From Modestobacter marinus (GTDB lineage Bacteria > Actinomycetota > Actinomycetes > Mycobacteriales > Geodermatophilaceae), in the NCBI RefSeq assembly GCF_011758655.1, contig NZ_JAAMPA010000003.1, positions 62,001 through 126,000 on the forward strand: a DNA stretch of 64,000 bases, read 5' to 3'. Below the pieces are notes generated by a model. That model was not told the origin of the DNA and did not search any database. It was given only the letters and a program-made list of their open reading frames with translations. How positions within the stretch are numbered: position 1 is the first letter of the stretch; each line of letters opens with the position of its first letter. Made by a program: the position numbers and the translations under genes. Below, one piece after another: positions 25,334 through 33,336 of the stretch.

Positions 25334-25720
25334 ATGCAGGAGCACGAGTTCGTGTCCGCGGTGCAGCAGTCCGCCCGGATCCCTGACCACGAGCACGCCC
25401 AGCGGGCGGTCCGGGCCACGCTCACGGTGCTGGGCCAGCGGTTGTCCACCGAGGCGGCCGACCTGGCGGCGCAGTTGCCGGGGCAGCTGGCCGGCGCCGT
25501 GCCGACCGATGGGGGCGTCGAGCGCTTCGACCTGCCGGAGTTCTACCGCCGGGTGGCCGAGGCGGAAGGTCAGGGCTGCACGCCCGAGCAGGCGCGCCAG
25601 CACGCGCGTGCGGTCACCGCTGCCCTGCGGGAGGCGGTGGGCGCGGAGTACCTGCACGTGCTGGACCAGCTGCCCGACGACTACGGCGACCTGACGCACA
25701 CCGAGAACGCCCAGCACTGA
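25334..25720 (+). CDS. DUF2267 family protein
   Basis: A 128-residue helical protein of the DUF2267 family: an N-terminal repeat (DHEHAQRAVRATLTVLGQRL and AADLAAQLPGQLA) and a C-terminal helical repeat, separated by ERFDLPEFYRRVAEAEG. The ATG at 25334 follows GAGGAGGGACC, a strong ribosome site. It lies 74 bases after the enolase-superfamily gene and may belong to the same transcript. The family is of unknown function, frequent in stress-responsive operons. A perfect hairpin directly downstream ends the unit. Confidence 0.88.
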   Translation: MQEHEFVSAVQQSARIPDHEHAQRAVRATLTVLGQRLSTEAADLAAQLPGQLAGAVPTDGGVERFDLPEFYRRVAEAEGQGCTPEQARQHARAVTAALREAVGAEYLHVLDQLPDDYGDLTHTENAQH

Positions 25721-25728
25721 CGGGGCGG

Positions 25729-25759
25729 CCCGCCGGCGGTCCGGCGCACCGCCGGCGGG
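25729..25759. terminator. Bidirectional hairpin terminator
   Basis: A perfect 12-bp stem (CCCGCCGGCGGT with ACCGCCGGCGGG) and a seven-base loop between the convergent DUF2267 and GGDEF-EAL genes. It abuts the stop codon of the latter. No T-run. Confidence 0.7.
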
Positions 25760-28390
25760 TCAGGCCGCGGCGACGGTGGCCGGCGCCGGCTCGGGCAGCA
25801 CGTGCGCGAAGACCGAGGTCGGCTGCCCGCCCTGGTCCCGGACCACGGAGACGCGGACGAGCACCGGCACCTCGGTGCCGTCGGCGTGCCGGAGCCGGGT
25901 GGAGAGCTCGGTGACGCCGATGAACTCGGTGAACAGCCCGCCGACCGCGGCCCGGCCGTCCGCCGGGGTCAGGTCCTGCACCCGGCGGGCGGCGAGCGCC
26001 TCGGTGGTGGTGCCGAGCAGCGCCGCGAACGCCTTGTTGACCCGCACCAGCGAGCCGTCCATCCGGGTCAGCGTCATGCCGATCGGGGCGTCGTCGAAGG
26101 CGTGCCGGAACATCAGCTCGCTGGCGGCCAGGTCGCGCCGGGCCTCGACGGTGGCGGTCACGTCCCGGGAGACCGAGAGCACCTCCCGCACGCTGCCGTC
26201 GTCGGCGGACAGTCGCCGGGTGTCGCTCTCCAGCCAGCGCACGCCGCCGTCCCGGTGCAGCACCCGGTGCACCCCCAGGCCGGTGGCGTACCGCGCGCCC
26301 AGCTCGGGGTCGGCACGGATCCGCGCGAGGTCGTCGGGGTGGAAGAGCTCGGCCACGCACCTGCCCACCAGCTCCTGCGGCAGCCAGCCCAGCATCGGCC
26401 CGCTGCTGGCCGAGGCGTAGGTGATGACCCGCTCCGGGGTGGTCACCAGGACCAGCTCGTCGTTGCCGCCCAGCGGCAGGACGGCGTCCGTGGCCAGTGG
26501 TTCGGCCGGGCTGCGGGAGGTGAGCCGCGCGGCCAGCCGGGGCGACGCCGGCTCCGGGCGGCCGAACAGCCAGCCCTGCGCCGAGTCGCAGCCCATCGAG
26601 GCCAGCTGCTGTGCCTGCTCGGCGGTCTCCACGCCCTCGGCGCAGACCCGGCGGCCCAGGCTGTGCGCAGCCTCGATGACCAGCCGGACGAGCACCGCGT
26701 CGGCGGTGTCGCTGGCGACCCGCTCGATGAACGAGCGGTCGATCTTCACCAGGTGCACCGGCAGGGCGCGCAGCAGCGTGAGCGCGGAGTGCCCGGCGCC
26801 GAAGTCGTCCAGGGCCAGCCGCACGCCCAGGTCCCGCACCTGGGCCAGCCGCGCCGCGGTGGCGGTGAGGTCGGTGATCGCTGCGGTCTCGGTGATCTCC
26901 AGGCACAGCCGGTCCGGGGCCAGCCCGCTGTCCTCCAGCGCCCGGGTCACGTCGTCGATGAAGCCCCGCTGGGCCAGCTGCACCGGCGAGACGTTCACGG
27001 CCACGGTCGGGAGCAGCCCGGAGGGCCCCGCCGGCCAGCCTGCCGCCTCGCGGCAGGCCGTCTGCAGCACCCAGCGTCCGAGGTCGACGACCAGGCCGGT
27101 CCGTTCGGCCAGCGGGATGAACTGGTCAGGGGCCACCCGGCCCAGCTCGTCGTCCTCCCAGCGGGCCAGCGCCTCGACCCCGGTCACCCCGCCGGAGGGC
27201 AGCGTGACGACCGGCTGGTAGTGCAGCGAGAGCGACCTCGACTCGATCGCCAGCCGCAGCCGCCGCTCCATCCGGTGCCGGGCGCGCACCGCATCGGTGG
27301 TCTCGGCGTCCTCCAGCAGCTCGGTGCGGAAGTGCGCCACCCGGCCCCGGCCCAGTGACTTCGCCCGGGACACCGCCAGGTCCGCCCGGTGCAGCAGCTC
27401 GTCGGGCGAGTGCACCTCCGCCGAGCAGGCGGCCACACCGACGCTGGCACCGAGACTGACCAGGTGTTCGGCGTCCGGGTCGGCGCCGCCCGGGGACACG
27501 ACGAAGGGCGCCGCCGCCGTGAGCACGATCCGCTCGGCGAGCGCCGTGCTCTGCGCGGCGGTCAGCGCGGTCGGGGTGAGCAGGGCGAACTCGTCGGCGT
27601 TGAGCCGGACCACCAGGTCCTCGGTGCGGGCGACGGTCCGCAGCCGCTGCGCGAACTCGGTCAGCACGTCGTCCCCGGCCGCGTGGCCGAGGTGGTCGTT
27701 GATGTCCTTGAACCGGTCCAGGTCGATGACGAACAGCACCGTGGCGCAGCCGGGGCCGACCGCCTGTCGCAGCCGCTCGAGCAGGAACAGCCGGTTAGGC
27801 AGCCCGGTGAGCGGGTCGTGCAGGGCCTGGTGGGCGTACTGCTGGGCGAGCTGCTCGAAGACGGCGGTCACCGGGGCGACGCCGAGCCGGCCGTCGGGCC
27901 AGGAGACCAGCACGCCGTCGAGCAGGTCCTCCCCGGCCGAGCGACGGTGGATGACGGCGGCGGCCGCGCGGGCGACGGGGCAGTCGGCGGGGTACCGCAG
28001 CGTCACCGGCGGAGCGGCGTCCCGGACCCGGCGGCGCTGCTGCAACAGCCGGCCGTAGCCCAGCCGGCCGGTCATGGACAGCTCGAACCACGACCGGCTG
28101 ACCAGCACCGGTTCCCCGGCGCCATCGACCTCACCGCCGTCCACGACCACCCAGCGGAGGGCGGCATCGCGGCGGAAGAGCGCGTCGACGGTGGCCATGG
28201 TGGTGCTGCCGGGCACCCGGTGGACCGGCTGCGCCAGCTGCTGCAGCGTCCCGCCGGTGTCGGTCCGGGCGAGGTCGGCGGAGAGCGCGACCTGCAGTGC
28301 GCCCGCCGGCTGGGCCGCCACCGGCAGCGGGGTCCCCGCCGGCAGGGCCGGCGCGGACAGGGTGGTGATCGACGCCGCAGTGCTGGTCAT
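25760..28390 (-). CDS. GGDEF-EAL protein with C-terminal PAS domains
   Basis: An 876-residue signalling protein. Residues about 45-185 are a sensory-type N-terminal region with no membrane segment. The GGDEF domain (about 190-355) has a degenerate active site, NADEF instead of GGDEF, while the product-inhibition motif RTED (RxxD) five residues upstream is kept. The EAL domain (about 370-625) looks fully active: VEALARW, VNVSP, LEITET, DDFGAGHS, VKIDRSF, AEGVET, GWLFGRP. Two PAS domains follow at about 645-760 and 765-870. It probably degrades c-di-GMP, with the GGDEF half acting as a GTP or c-di-GMP sensor. The ATG at 28390 (GAGAGGA upstream) is preferred over one at 28420. Confidence 0.9.
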   Translation of the reverse strand: MTSTAASITTLSAPALPAGTPLPVAAQPAGALQVALSADLARTDTGGTLQQLAQPVHRVPGSTTMATVDALFRRDAALRWVVVDGGEVDGAGEPVLVSRSWFELSMTGRLGYGRLLQQRRRVRDAAPPVTLRYPADCPVARAAAAVIHRRSAGEDLLDGVLVSWPDGRLGVAPVTAVFEQLAQQYAHQALHDPLTGLPNRLFLLERLRQAVGPGCATVLFVIDLDRFKDINDHLGHAAGDDVLTEFAQRLRTVARTEDLVVRLNADEFALLTPTALTAAQSTALAERIVLTAAAPFVVSPGGADPDAEHLVSLGASVGVAACSAEVHSPDELLHRADLAVSRAKSLGRGRVAHFRTELLEDAETTDAVRARHRMERRLRLAIESRSLSLHYQPVVTLPSGGVTGVEALARWEDDELGRVAPDQFIPLAERTGLVVDLGRWVLQTACREAAGWPAGPSGLLPTVAVNVSPVQLAQRGFIDDVTRALEDSGLAPDRLCLEITETAAITDLTATAARLAQVRDLGVRLALDDFGAGHSALTLLRALPVHLVKIDRSFIERVASDTADAVLVRLVIEAAHSLGRRVCAEGVETAEQAQQLASMGCDSAQGWLFGRPEPASPRLAARLTSRSPAEPLATDAVLPLGGNDELVLVTTPERVITYASASSGPMLGWLPQELVGRCVAELFHPDDLARIRADPELGARYATGLGVHRVLHRDGGVRWLESDTRRLSADDGSVREVLSVSRDVTATVEARRDLAASELMFRHAFDDAPIGMTLTRMDGSLVRVNKAFAALLGTTTEALAARRVQDLTPADGRAAVGGLFTEFIGVTELSTRLRHADGTEVPVLVRVSVVRDQGGQPTSVFAHVLPEPAPATVAAA

Positions 28391-28540
28391 CCGTGCTGGT
28401 CCTCTCAGGTCGCCGTCCATGGTGACGTCGATGAGTCTGCGGACGATTGCTCAGCGTGACGACCACCTCTCACCCCTTGGAGCTGATCTTGAACGGGAGC
28501 CGCGCGGGCGCGGTGGGCGCGCGTCGGGGACGATGGGGAG

Positions 28541-29092
28541 GTGGCTGCATCCCCGACGGCAGAGCTGATCGTGCTGGTCGACGAGGACGGGGCGGAGATC
28601 GGCACCATGCCGAAGCCGCTGGTGCACACCGGCGACACACCGCTGCACCGGGCGTTCTCCGCCTACCTGTTCGGCGACGACGGCCGGCTGCTGGTCACCC
28701 GCCGGGCGGAGGAGAAGGCCACCTTCCCGGGCATGTGGACGAACACCGTCTGCGGGCACCCGGGGCCGGGCGAGGACGACCTGCAGGCGATCGCCCGGCG
28801 CGCCCGGTACGAGCTCGGGCTCGACGTCGCCGACCTGCGTCCCGCGCTGCCCTCCTACCGCTACCGGGCCGAGTTCCGCGGCGTCGTGGAGAACGAGATT
28901 TGCCCGGTGTACCTCGGCCGGTTCTCCGGCACGCCCACCCCCGACCCCACCGAGGTGGGGGAGTGGGAGGTGCTGGACTGGGCCACCTTCCGCGACCGCC
29001 AGGAGACCCAGCAGCACGACGCCTGGTCGCCCTGGTGCCGCGAGCAGGCCCGGCTCATCGAGGCCGCCGGGCTGCTCCCCGTCGCAGGCTGA
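28541..29092 (+). CDS. idi: Isopentenyl-diphosphate delta-isomerase, type I
   Basis: A 183-residue Nudix-fold isomerase that interconverts IPP and DMAPP for isoprenoid (carotenoid, quinone) synthesis. The essential Cys is in TNTVCGHP, the catalytic Glu in ENEICPVY, and the family-specific WSPW region is near the C-terminus. The metal-binding His/Glu residues of the Nudix loop lie around PLVHTGDTPLHRAFSAYLF. GTG start. It is divergent from the GGDEF-EAL gene (about 150 bases apart) and convergent with the MEDS-ATPase gene; a hairpin follows. Confidence 0.94.
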   Translation: MAASPTAELIVLVDEDGAEIGTMPKPLVHTGDTPLHRAFSAYLFGDDGRLLVTRRAEEKATFPGMWTNTVCGHPGPGEDDLQAIARRARYELGLDVADLRPALPSYRYRAEFRGVVENEICPVYLGRFSGTPTPDPTEVGEWEVLDWATFRDRQETQQHDAWSPWCREQARLIEAAGLLPVAG

Positions 29093-29104
29093 CCGGCACG
29101 ACCG

Positions 29105-29136
29105 CCGGCCCAGGCGCCCTCGGGGCGCTGGGCCGG
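29105..29136. terminator. Hairpin between idi and the MEDS-ATPase gene
   Basis: CCGGCCCAGGCGCCC pairs with GGGGCGCTGGGCCGG (one bulge) around a two-base loop between two convergent genes. It can serve both directions; no T-run. Confidence 0.65.
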
Positions 29137-29155
29137 CTCGGCCGATCGGGTGCCG

Positions 29156-30148
29156 TCAGCCGGCGTTGACGACCAGGCGGACGGTGCAGCCGTCGCCGGA
29201 GTCGTCGGCCGGCGTCGCGGTCAGGCTGTCGACCGAGCGACGGGCCAGCCACAGGCCCATCCCGCCGACGGACATGTCCCCGTGCGCCGGCCCGTAGCCC
29301 ACCAGCGGGTCGTCGAAGGCGGTGCCCCGGTCGGTGATGGCGCAGAGCAGGCGTTCGGGCGTGCACCACAGCCGGACGTCGACCGGGGGGACACCGTGCT
29401 CGTTGGCGTTGGCGGTGACCTCGTCGATGGCCAGCACGAAGTCCTGCGCGGCGTCCGCGGACAGCGCGCTGTCGGCCAGCACCCGGTTCAGGGCCCGGCG
29501 CAGCGCCCGCATGTCGTCGAGGTCGGTGATGGCCAGCGTCGGCTCGGTCTCCTCCAGCGGGTCGGGGACCATGGCCCGCTGCACCTCGCGGAGCAGCTCC
29601 TCCGGCGCCCGGAAGTCGGGGCTGCGGACGACGCCCTCCGCGGTCAGCAGCCAGGGGTGGGTCGCCCGGGCGGCCGCCTCGACGTCCGGCCCCTCCTCGG
29701 TCGCCGGCCCGAGCAGGCACAGCTGGTCGACCGGCCGCTCGGCGAGCACGTGGTTCAGCAGGGCCTCGATCTGCACCGACACGGCCGGATCGCCGTCCGG
29801 GCCACCGGGGCCGGTCACCAGGTGCAGCCGGTGTCCGTCCCCCGGCGCCTGCTCGTCGATCAGGTCGGCGATCGCGGCCAGCACCGCCGGTGGCCGCTCG
29901 TCGGACCGCTGGTCCGGGGCGAGGTGGACCTCCCCGGCGCCGTCCAGGGCGGCGACCAGCAGGCTGGCCACCTGCTCGGGGCAGGCGATCACCACGGGTT
30001 CGCCGGCGGCCAGGGCCTGCCGGAGCAGCGGGCCCACCACCACGGTCAGGTCCTGGTCCGGGTGGAGCACGTGCCCCACGTGCCGGTACCCCTGCTCCTC
30101 GACCCGCTGGTGCGGGGACGGGTGAAGCTCTTCGTCGCTCTGCGTCAC
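29156..30148 (-). CDS. MEDS sensor plus RsbW-type ATPase domain
   Basis: A 330-residue cytoplasmic protein. Residues 15-185 form a MEDS (DcmR-like sensory) domain starting GYRHVGHVLHPDQDL and containing EPVVIACPEQ. The C-terminal third is a GHKL/HATPase domain with an N-box-like AIDEVTANANEHG and a glycine-rich DRGTAFDDPL...GGMGLWLARR, as in anti-sigma serine kinases. There is no phosphoacceptor His domain, so it is more likely an RsbW-like switch kinase than a two-component kinase. The GTG at 30148 has the textbook ribosome site AGGAGGTGA six bases upstream. It is a possible partner of the PP2C phosphatases in the window. Confidence 0.85.
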   Translation of the reverse strand: MTQSDEELHPSPHQRVEEQGYRHVGHVLHPDQDLTVVVGPLLRQALAAGEPVVIACPEQVASLLVAALDGAGEVHLAPDQRSDERPPAVLAAIADLIDEQAPGDGHRLHLVTGPGGPDGDPAVSVQIEALLNHVLAERPVDQLCLLGPATEEGPDVEAAARATHPWLLTAEGVVRSPDFRAPEELLREVQRAMVPDPLEETEPTLAITDLDDMRALRRALNRVLADSALSADAAQDFVLAIDEVTANANEHGVPPVDVRLWCTPERLLCAITDRGTAFDDPLVGYGPAHGDMSVGGMGLWLARRSVDSLTATPADDSGDGCTVRLVVNAG

Positions 30149-30264
30149 GGGTCACCTCCTCGTCGTCTTCTCCGACTGTGGGCCAGTGCCCGGTGACCGT
30201 GATCGGGACACATCGGGCGCCCAGGTCACCCCCAGCGACCGGGTGGGGTTTCGCCCGGGGAGCC

Positions 30265-31329
30265 GTGGGTCAGCGACCAGGGGTGCGCACCGCGGAGCAG
30301 TCGACGTCCGCCGGCGGGGCCGAGGAACGCCCCGGCTGCCCCAAGCGGATGGTCTTCGGGCCCTGCGGCGGGGTGCGCGACGACGGGGGGTGCGAGGTCG
30401 CGCCACATCCCTGCGTCTTCCTCGGGTCGCCGCTGCCCCGCTGGACCGACCCGACCCCGCCGGCTCCGCCCCCGGTGGCGGGTGGGCTGCTGGACCGGGC
30501 CGGGACCGGGCCGGTGGTCCTCACCGACCTGACGGTGCACCCGTTCGACCCGGCCTCGGTGCGGGCGGTCGTGGCCGCGCTGGCGCCGGTCAGCGACGGG
30601 CTGCTGGTCGGCGAGCACCAGAACCGGCCCGACCTGCCACCCACGCTGATGGCCCAGGAGGTGCTGGCCGCCGGCGGCCGGCCGTGGACGACGCTGGCCT
30701 GCCGGGACCGCAACCGCGTGGTGCTGGAGCAGGAGCTCGCGGGCCTGGCCGCGGTGGGGGTCGACGGGGTGCTCTGCGTGACCGGCGACGGCCGTGGTCC
30801 GGGCGTGCGGGCCGGCGTCAGCTCGGCGTTCGACCTCGACGGCACCCGGCTCGCCGCGCTGGCCGCCGCCGCCGGGCTGACCGCGGCGGTGCCGGAGTCA
30901 CCGGACGCGCCGCCGGTGCCGCTGCGCCCGCAGCGGGTGGCCGAGAAGGAGCGCGCCGGCGCCCGGCTGTGCGTGCTCAACCACGTGGCCGGCCCGGCCC
31001 GGCTCGCCGCCTTCACCGCCGCCGCCCGGGCGGCGGGGGCCACCCTGCCGTTCCTCGCCTCCGTCGCCGTCTACACCGACGAGCGCTCGGCTCGGGTGCT
31101 CCAGGCCTTCCCCGGCCTGCACCTCGACGACGCGGCCGTCGAGCGGGTGCTCGCCGCGCCCGACCCGGTGGCCGCCGGCATCGCGGCCGCCGTCCGGGAG
31201 GCCCGGGCCCTGCTGGCCGTGCCGGGCGTGGTGGGGGTCAACCTGTCCGGGCTGGCGTCGGACGGCGGTCCGGCCGCCGCCGCAGCGGTCAAGGCCGAGG
31301 TGGCCACCATGATCCGGGAGGACGCATGA
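30265..31329 (+). CDS. Methylenetetrahydrofolate reductase-like protein with zinc/cysteine N-terminal motif
   Basis: About 354 residues from the GTG at 30265 (30283 also possible). The N-terminus carries four cysteines in CPKRMVFGPCGGV, GGCEV and PCVFLG, the pattern of the PF12225 (MTHFR C-terminal/DUF5981) cysteine motif. The remainder reads as a (beta/alpha) barrel: VGEHQNRPDLPP, RDRNRVVLEQELAGLAAVGVDGVLCVTGDG and ERAGARLCVLNH, close to MTHFR strands that bind folate. It may reduce or transfer a one-carbon unit on folate. No canonical flavin-only MTHFR length or motif is complete, so the reaction is inferred. It is followed 16 bases later by a methyltransferase gene. Confidence 0.75.
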   Translation: MGQRPGVRTAEQSTSAGGAEERPGCPKRMVFGPCGGVRDDGGCEVAPHPCVFLGSPLPRWTDPTPPAPPPVAGGLLDRAGTGPVVLTDLTVHPFDPASVRAVVAALAPVSDGLLVGEHQNRPDLPPTLMAQEVLAAGGRPWTTLACRDRNRVVLEQELAGLAAVGVDGVLCVTGDGRGPGVRAGVSSAFDLDGTRLAALAAAAGLTAAVPESPDAPPVPLRPQRVAEKERAGARLCVLNHVAGPARLAAFTAAARAAGATLPFLASVAVYTDERSARVLQAFPGLHLDDAAVERVLAAPDPVAAGIAAAVREARALLAVPGVVGVNLSGLASDGGPAAAAAVKAEVATMIREDA

Positions 31330-31345
31330 GGATCGGGGAGGGCAC

Positions 31346-32110
31346 ATGAGCGAGATCGCCAGCGAGGCGATGGAGTCGGAGTTCGGCACGGTGGCCGGCT
31401 GGACCGAGGAGGCGGTGCGTGCGCTCGGCCCGGAACACGCGGTCCCGGCCGGCTGCCGGGGCAGCGGCAGCGAGGGGGCGCTGCGCTGGCTGGCCGACAC
31501 GCTGGCGCTCCGCGCCGGGGACCGGGTGCTGGACGCCGGGGCAGGGGTCGGCGGGCCCGCCGGCTGGCTGGCCGCCGACCGGGGCGTGCGGGCGGTCTGC
31601 GCGGAGCCGATGGTCGAGGCCGTGCACGCCAGCCGCGCCCTGTTCGGGCTGCCGTCGGTGGTGGCGCTGTCCCAGGCCCTGCCGCTCGCCGACGCCTCCT
31701 TCGACGCCGCGTGGGCCCTCGGCGTGCTGTGCACCACCGAGGAGAAGCCGGCGATGCTCGCCGAACTGGCCCGCGTGCTGGTGCCCGGCGGCCGGCTCGG
31801 GCTGCTGGTGTTCGTGGCCGAGGCGCCGCTGCCCCCGCCCCTGCCGGAGGGCAACAGCTTCCCGAGCCCGGCGGAGGTCGACGCCCTGCTTGCCGAGGCC
31901 GGCTTCTCGGTCACCGCGACCGCCGACGCCGATCTCGGCGACAGCCCGCCGGAGTGGCAGCGGCGGGCCGACGCGGTCGACGCCGAGGTCCGGCGCCGGC
32001 ACGGCGACCACCCGGCGTGGGCGGAGGCCCAGGAGCAGTCCGGCCGGGTCGGTCGGCTGCTGGGCTCGGGCGCCCTGCGGCCCCGGCTGCTCACCGCCGT
32101 CCGGAGCTGA
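31346..32110 (+). CDS. SAM-dependent methyltransferase, class I
   Basis: A 254-residue methyltransferase. Motif I is DRVLDAGAGVGGPAGWLA near residue 58, followed by the acidic strand end VCAEPM, motif II-like SFDAAWALGVLCTTEE, and a VLVPGGRLGLLVF strand. This is the UbiE/Methyltransf_11 layout. The ATG at 31346 lies 16 bases after the MTHFR-like gene, in the same operon, so the pair may couple one-carbon supply with methyl transfer; the substrate is unknown. It ends just before the second copy of the palindrome-hairpin element. Confidence 0.85.
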   Translation: MSEIASEAMESEFGTVAGWTEEAVRALGPEHAVPAGCRGSGSEGALRWLADTLALRAGDRVLDAGAGVGGPAGWLAADRGVRAVCAEPMVEAVHASRALFGLPSVVALSQALPLADASFDAAWALGVLCTTEEKPAMLAELARVLVPGGRLGLLVFVAEAPLPPPLPEGNSFPSPAEVDALLAEAGFSVTATADADLGDSPPEWQRRADAVDAEVRRRHGDHPAWAEAQEQSGRVGRLLGSGALRPRLLTAVRS

Positions 32111-32120
32111 CCGCTCAGCA

Positions 32121-32202
32121 GTGATCAGGTGACCTGATCACTGACTGTCCTCCCGCACCAACGCTGGTGCGGGAGGACAGCGTTCGATCAGGTCACCTGA
32201 TC
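32121..32202. repeat. Palindrome-hairpin-palindrome intergenic element, copy 2
   Basis: The left palindrome GTGATCAGGT-G-ACCTGATCAC is at 32121-32141. The hairpin with a 16-bp perfect stem (arm CTGTCCTCCCGCACCA, loop ACGC) is at 32145-32180. The right palindrome GATCAGGTCACCTGATC is at 32186-32202. The outer palindromes are reverse complements of each other, so the whole unit is nearly one long inverted repeat. It shares the core of the copy at 10419-10498 and differs by compensatory changes in the stem (GGCC versus TGTCC pairs). Confidence 0.85.
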
Positions 32203-32244
32203 ACCGCTGGGCACAGGCGCGGGGGTCGTGGTGTTGCAGCGGGC

Positions 32245-33294
32245 GTGCACGCGGACGTGGTGGTCATCGGAGCCGGTCAGGCCGGGTTGGCGGCGGCGCA
32301 CGCGCTGCGCCGGGCCGGGGCGGACTTCGCCGTCCTCGACGGCGACGCCGGGCCGGGCGGCGCCTGGCAGCACCGCTGGCCCTCGCTCCGGCTGGACGCC
32401 GCCCACCGGATCCACCCGCTGCCCGGCCTGCCGCTGCCCGACGCGGACCCGTCGGCGCCGGCCAGCCAGGTGGTCGCCGGGTACTTCGCCGACTACGAGC
32501 AGCGCTTCGACCTGCCCGTCCACCGGCCGGTCGCCGTCCACTCGGTGCGGCGCACCACCGAGGGGTTCGCCCTGGACACCAGCGCGGGGGAGTGGACGGC
32601 GCGCGGGCTGGTCAACGCCACCGGCACCTGGACCCGCCCGTTCTGGCCCGCCTACCCCGGCCGGGAGCTCTTCGGCGGCCGCCAGTTGCACGCCGCCGAC
32701 TACCCCGGTGCCGAGGAGTTCCGCGGCCGGCACGTGGTGGTCGTCGGTGGCGGGACCTCGGCGGTGCAGCAGCTGATCGAGATCAGCGCGGTCACCGGCA
32801 CCACCTGGGTCACCCGGCGCGAGCCGGTCTGGCGGACCGGGACGTTCGACGAGGACGCCGGCCGGGCCGCGGTGGCGCTGGTCGACGAGCGGGTGCGCGC
32901 CGGCCTGCCGCCGGGCAGCGTCGTCGGCGTGACCGGGCTGGTCGAGACCGACGCGGTGCGCGCGGCCCGGGCCCGCGGTGTGCTGGACCGGCTGCCGGTG
33001 TTCGACCGGCTCACCGCCGACGGGGTGGTGTGGGACGGCGACCCGGGCCGGTTCGTCCCGGCGGACGTCGTCCTCTGGGCCACCGGCTTCCGGCCGGCGC
33101 TGGAGCACCTGGCGCCGCTGCACCTGCGGGGGGCCGGCGGGGGCATCGTCATGGACGGCACCCGGGTGGTCGCCGAGCCCCGGCTGCACCTGGTCGGCTA
33201 CGGGCCCTCGGCGAGCACGATCGGGGCCAACCGGGCCGGGCCGAGCGCCGTCCGGCAGCTGCTGCGCACCCTCACGACCGCGACGGCTGCCTGA
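32245..33294 (+). CDS. Flavin-containing monooxygenase-like oxidoreductase
   Basis: A 349-residue NAD(P)/FAD oxidoreductase. The FAD motif VVIGAGQAGLAAA begins at residue 6. The second Rossmann motif VVVGGGTSAVQ (NADPH) is near 170, and the conserved ATGFRP is near 287. The layout is that of class B flavoprotein monooxygenases, but it is short and lacks a clean FxGxxxHxxxY/F fingerprint (the region reads FGGRQLHAADY). It would hydroxylate or N-oxidise a small molecule. The GTG at 32245 is chosen because further upstream the frame lacks a start codon and enters the palindromic element. Monocistronic. Confidence 0.85.
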   Translation: MHADVVVIGAGQAGLAAAHALRRAGADFAVLDGDAGPGGAWQHRWPSLRLDAAHRIHPLPGLPLPDADPSAPASQVVAGYFADYEQRFDLPVHRPVAVHSVRRTTEGFALDTSAGEWTARGLVNATGTWTRPFWPAYPGRELFGGRQLHAADYPGAEEFRGRHVVVVGGGTSAVQQLIEISAVTGTTWVTRREPVWRTGTFDEDAGRAAVALVDERVRAGLPPGSVVGVTGLVETDAVRAARARGVLDRLPVFDRLTADGVVWDGDPGRFVPADVVLWATGFRPALEHLAPLHLRGAGGGIVMDGTRVVAEPRLHLVGYGPSASTIGANRAGPSAVRQLLRTLTTATAA

Positions 33295-33336
33295 GCGCGG
33301 GGCACCGGCCCGTGCCGGGCCACGGACGCCCCGGCG

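Noticed and set aside
32866-33189. Minus-strand frames opposite the flavin monooxygenase
   Set aside because: They have shadow-type composition, and the plus strand carries both Rossmann motifs.
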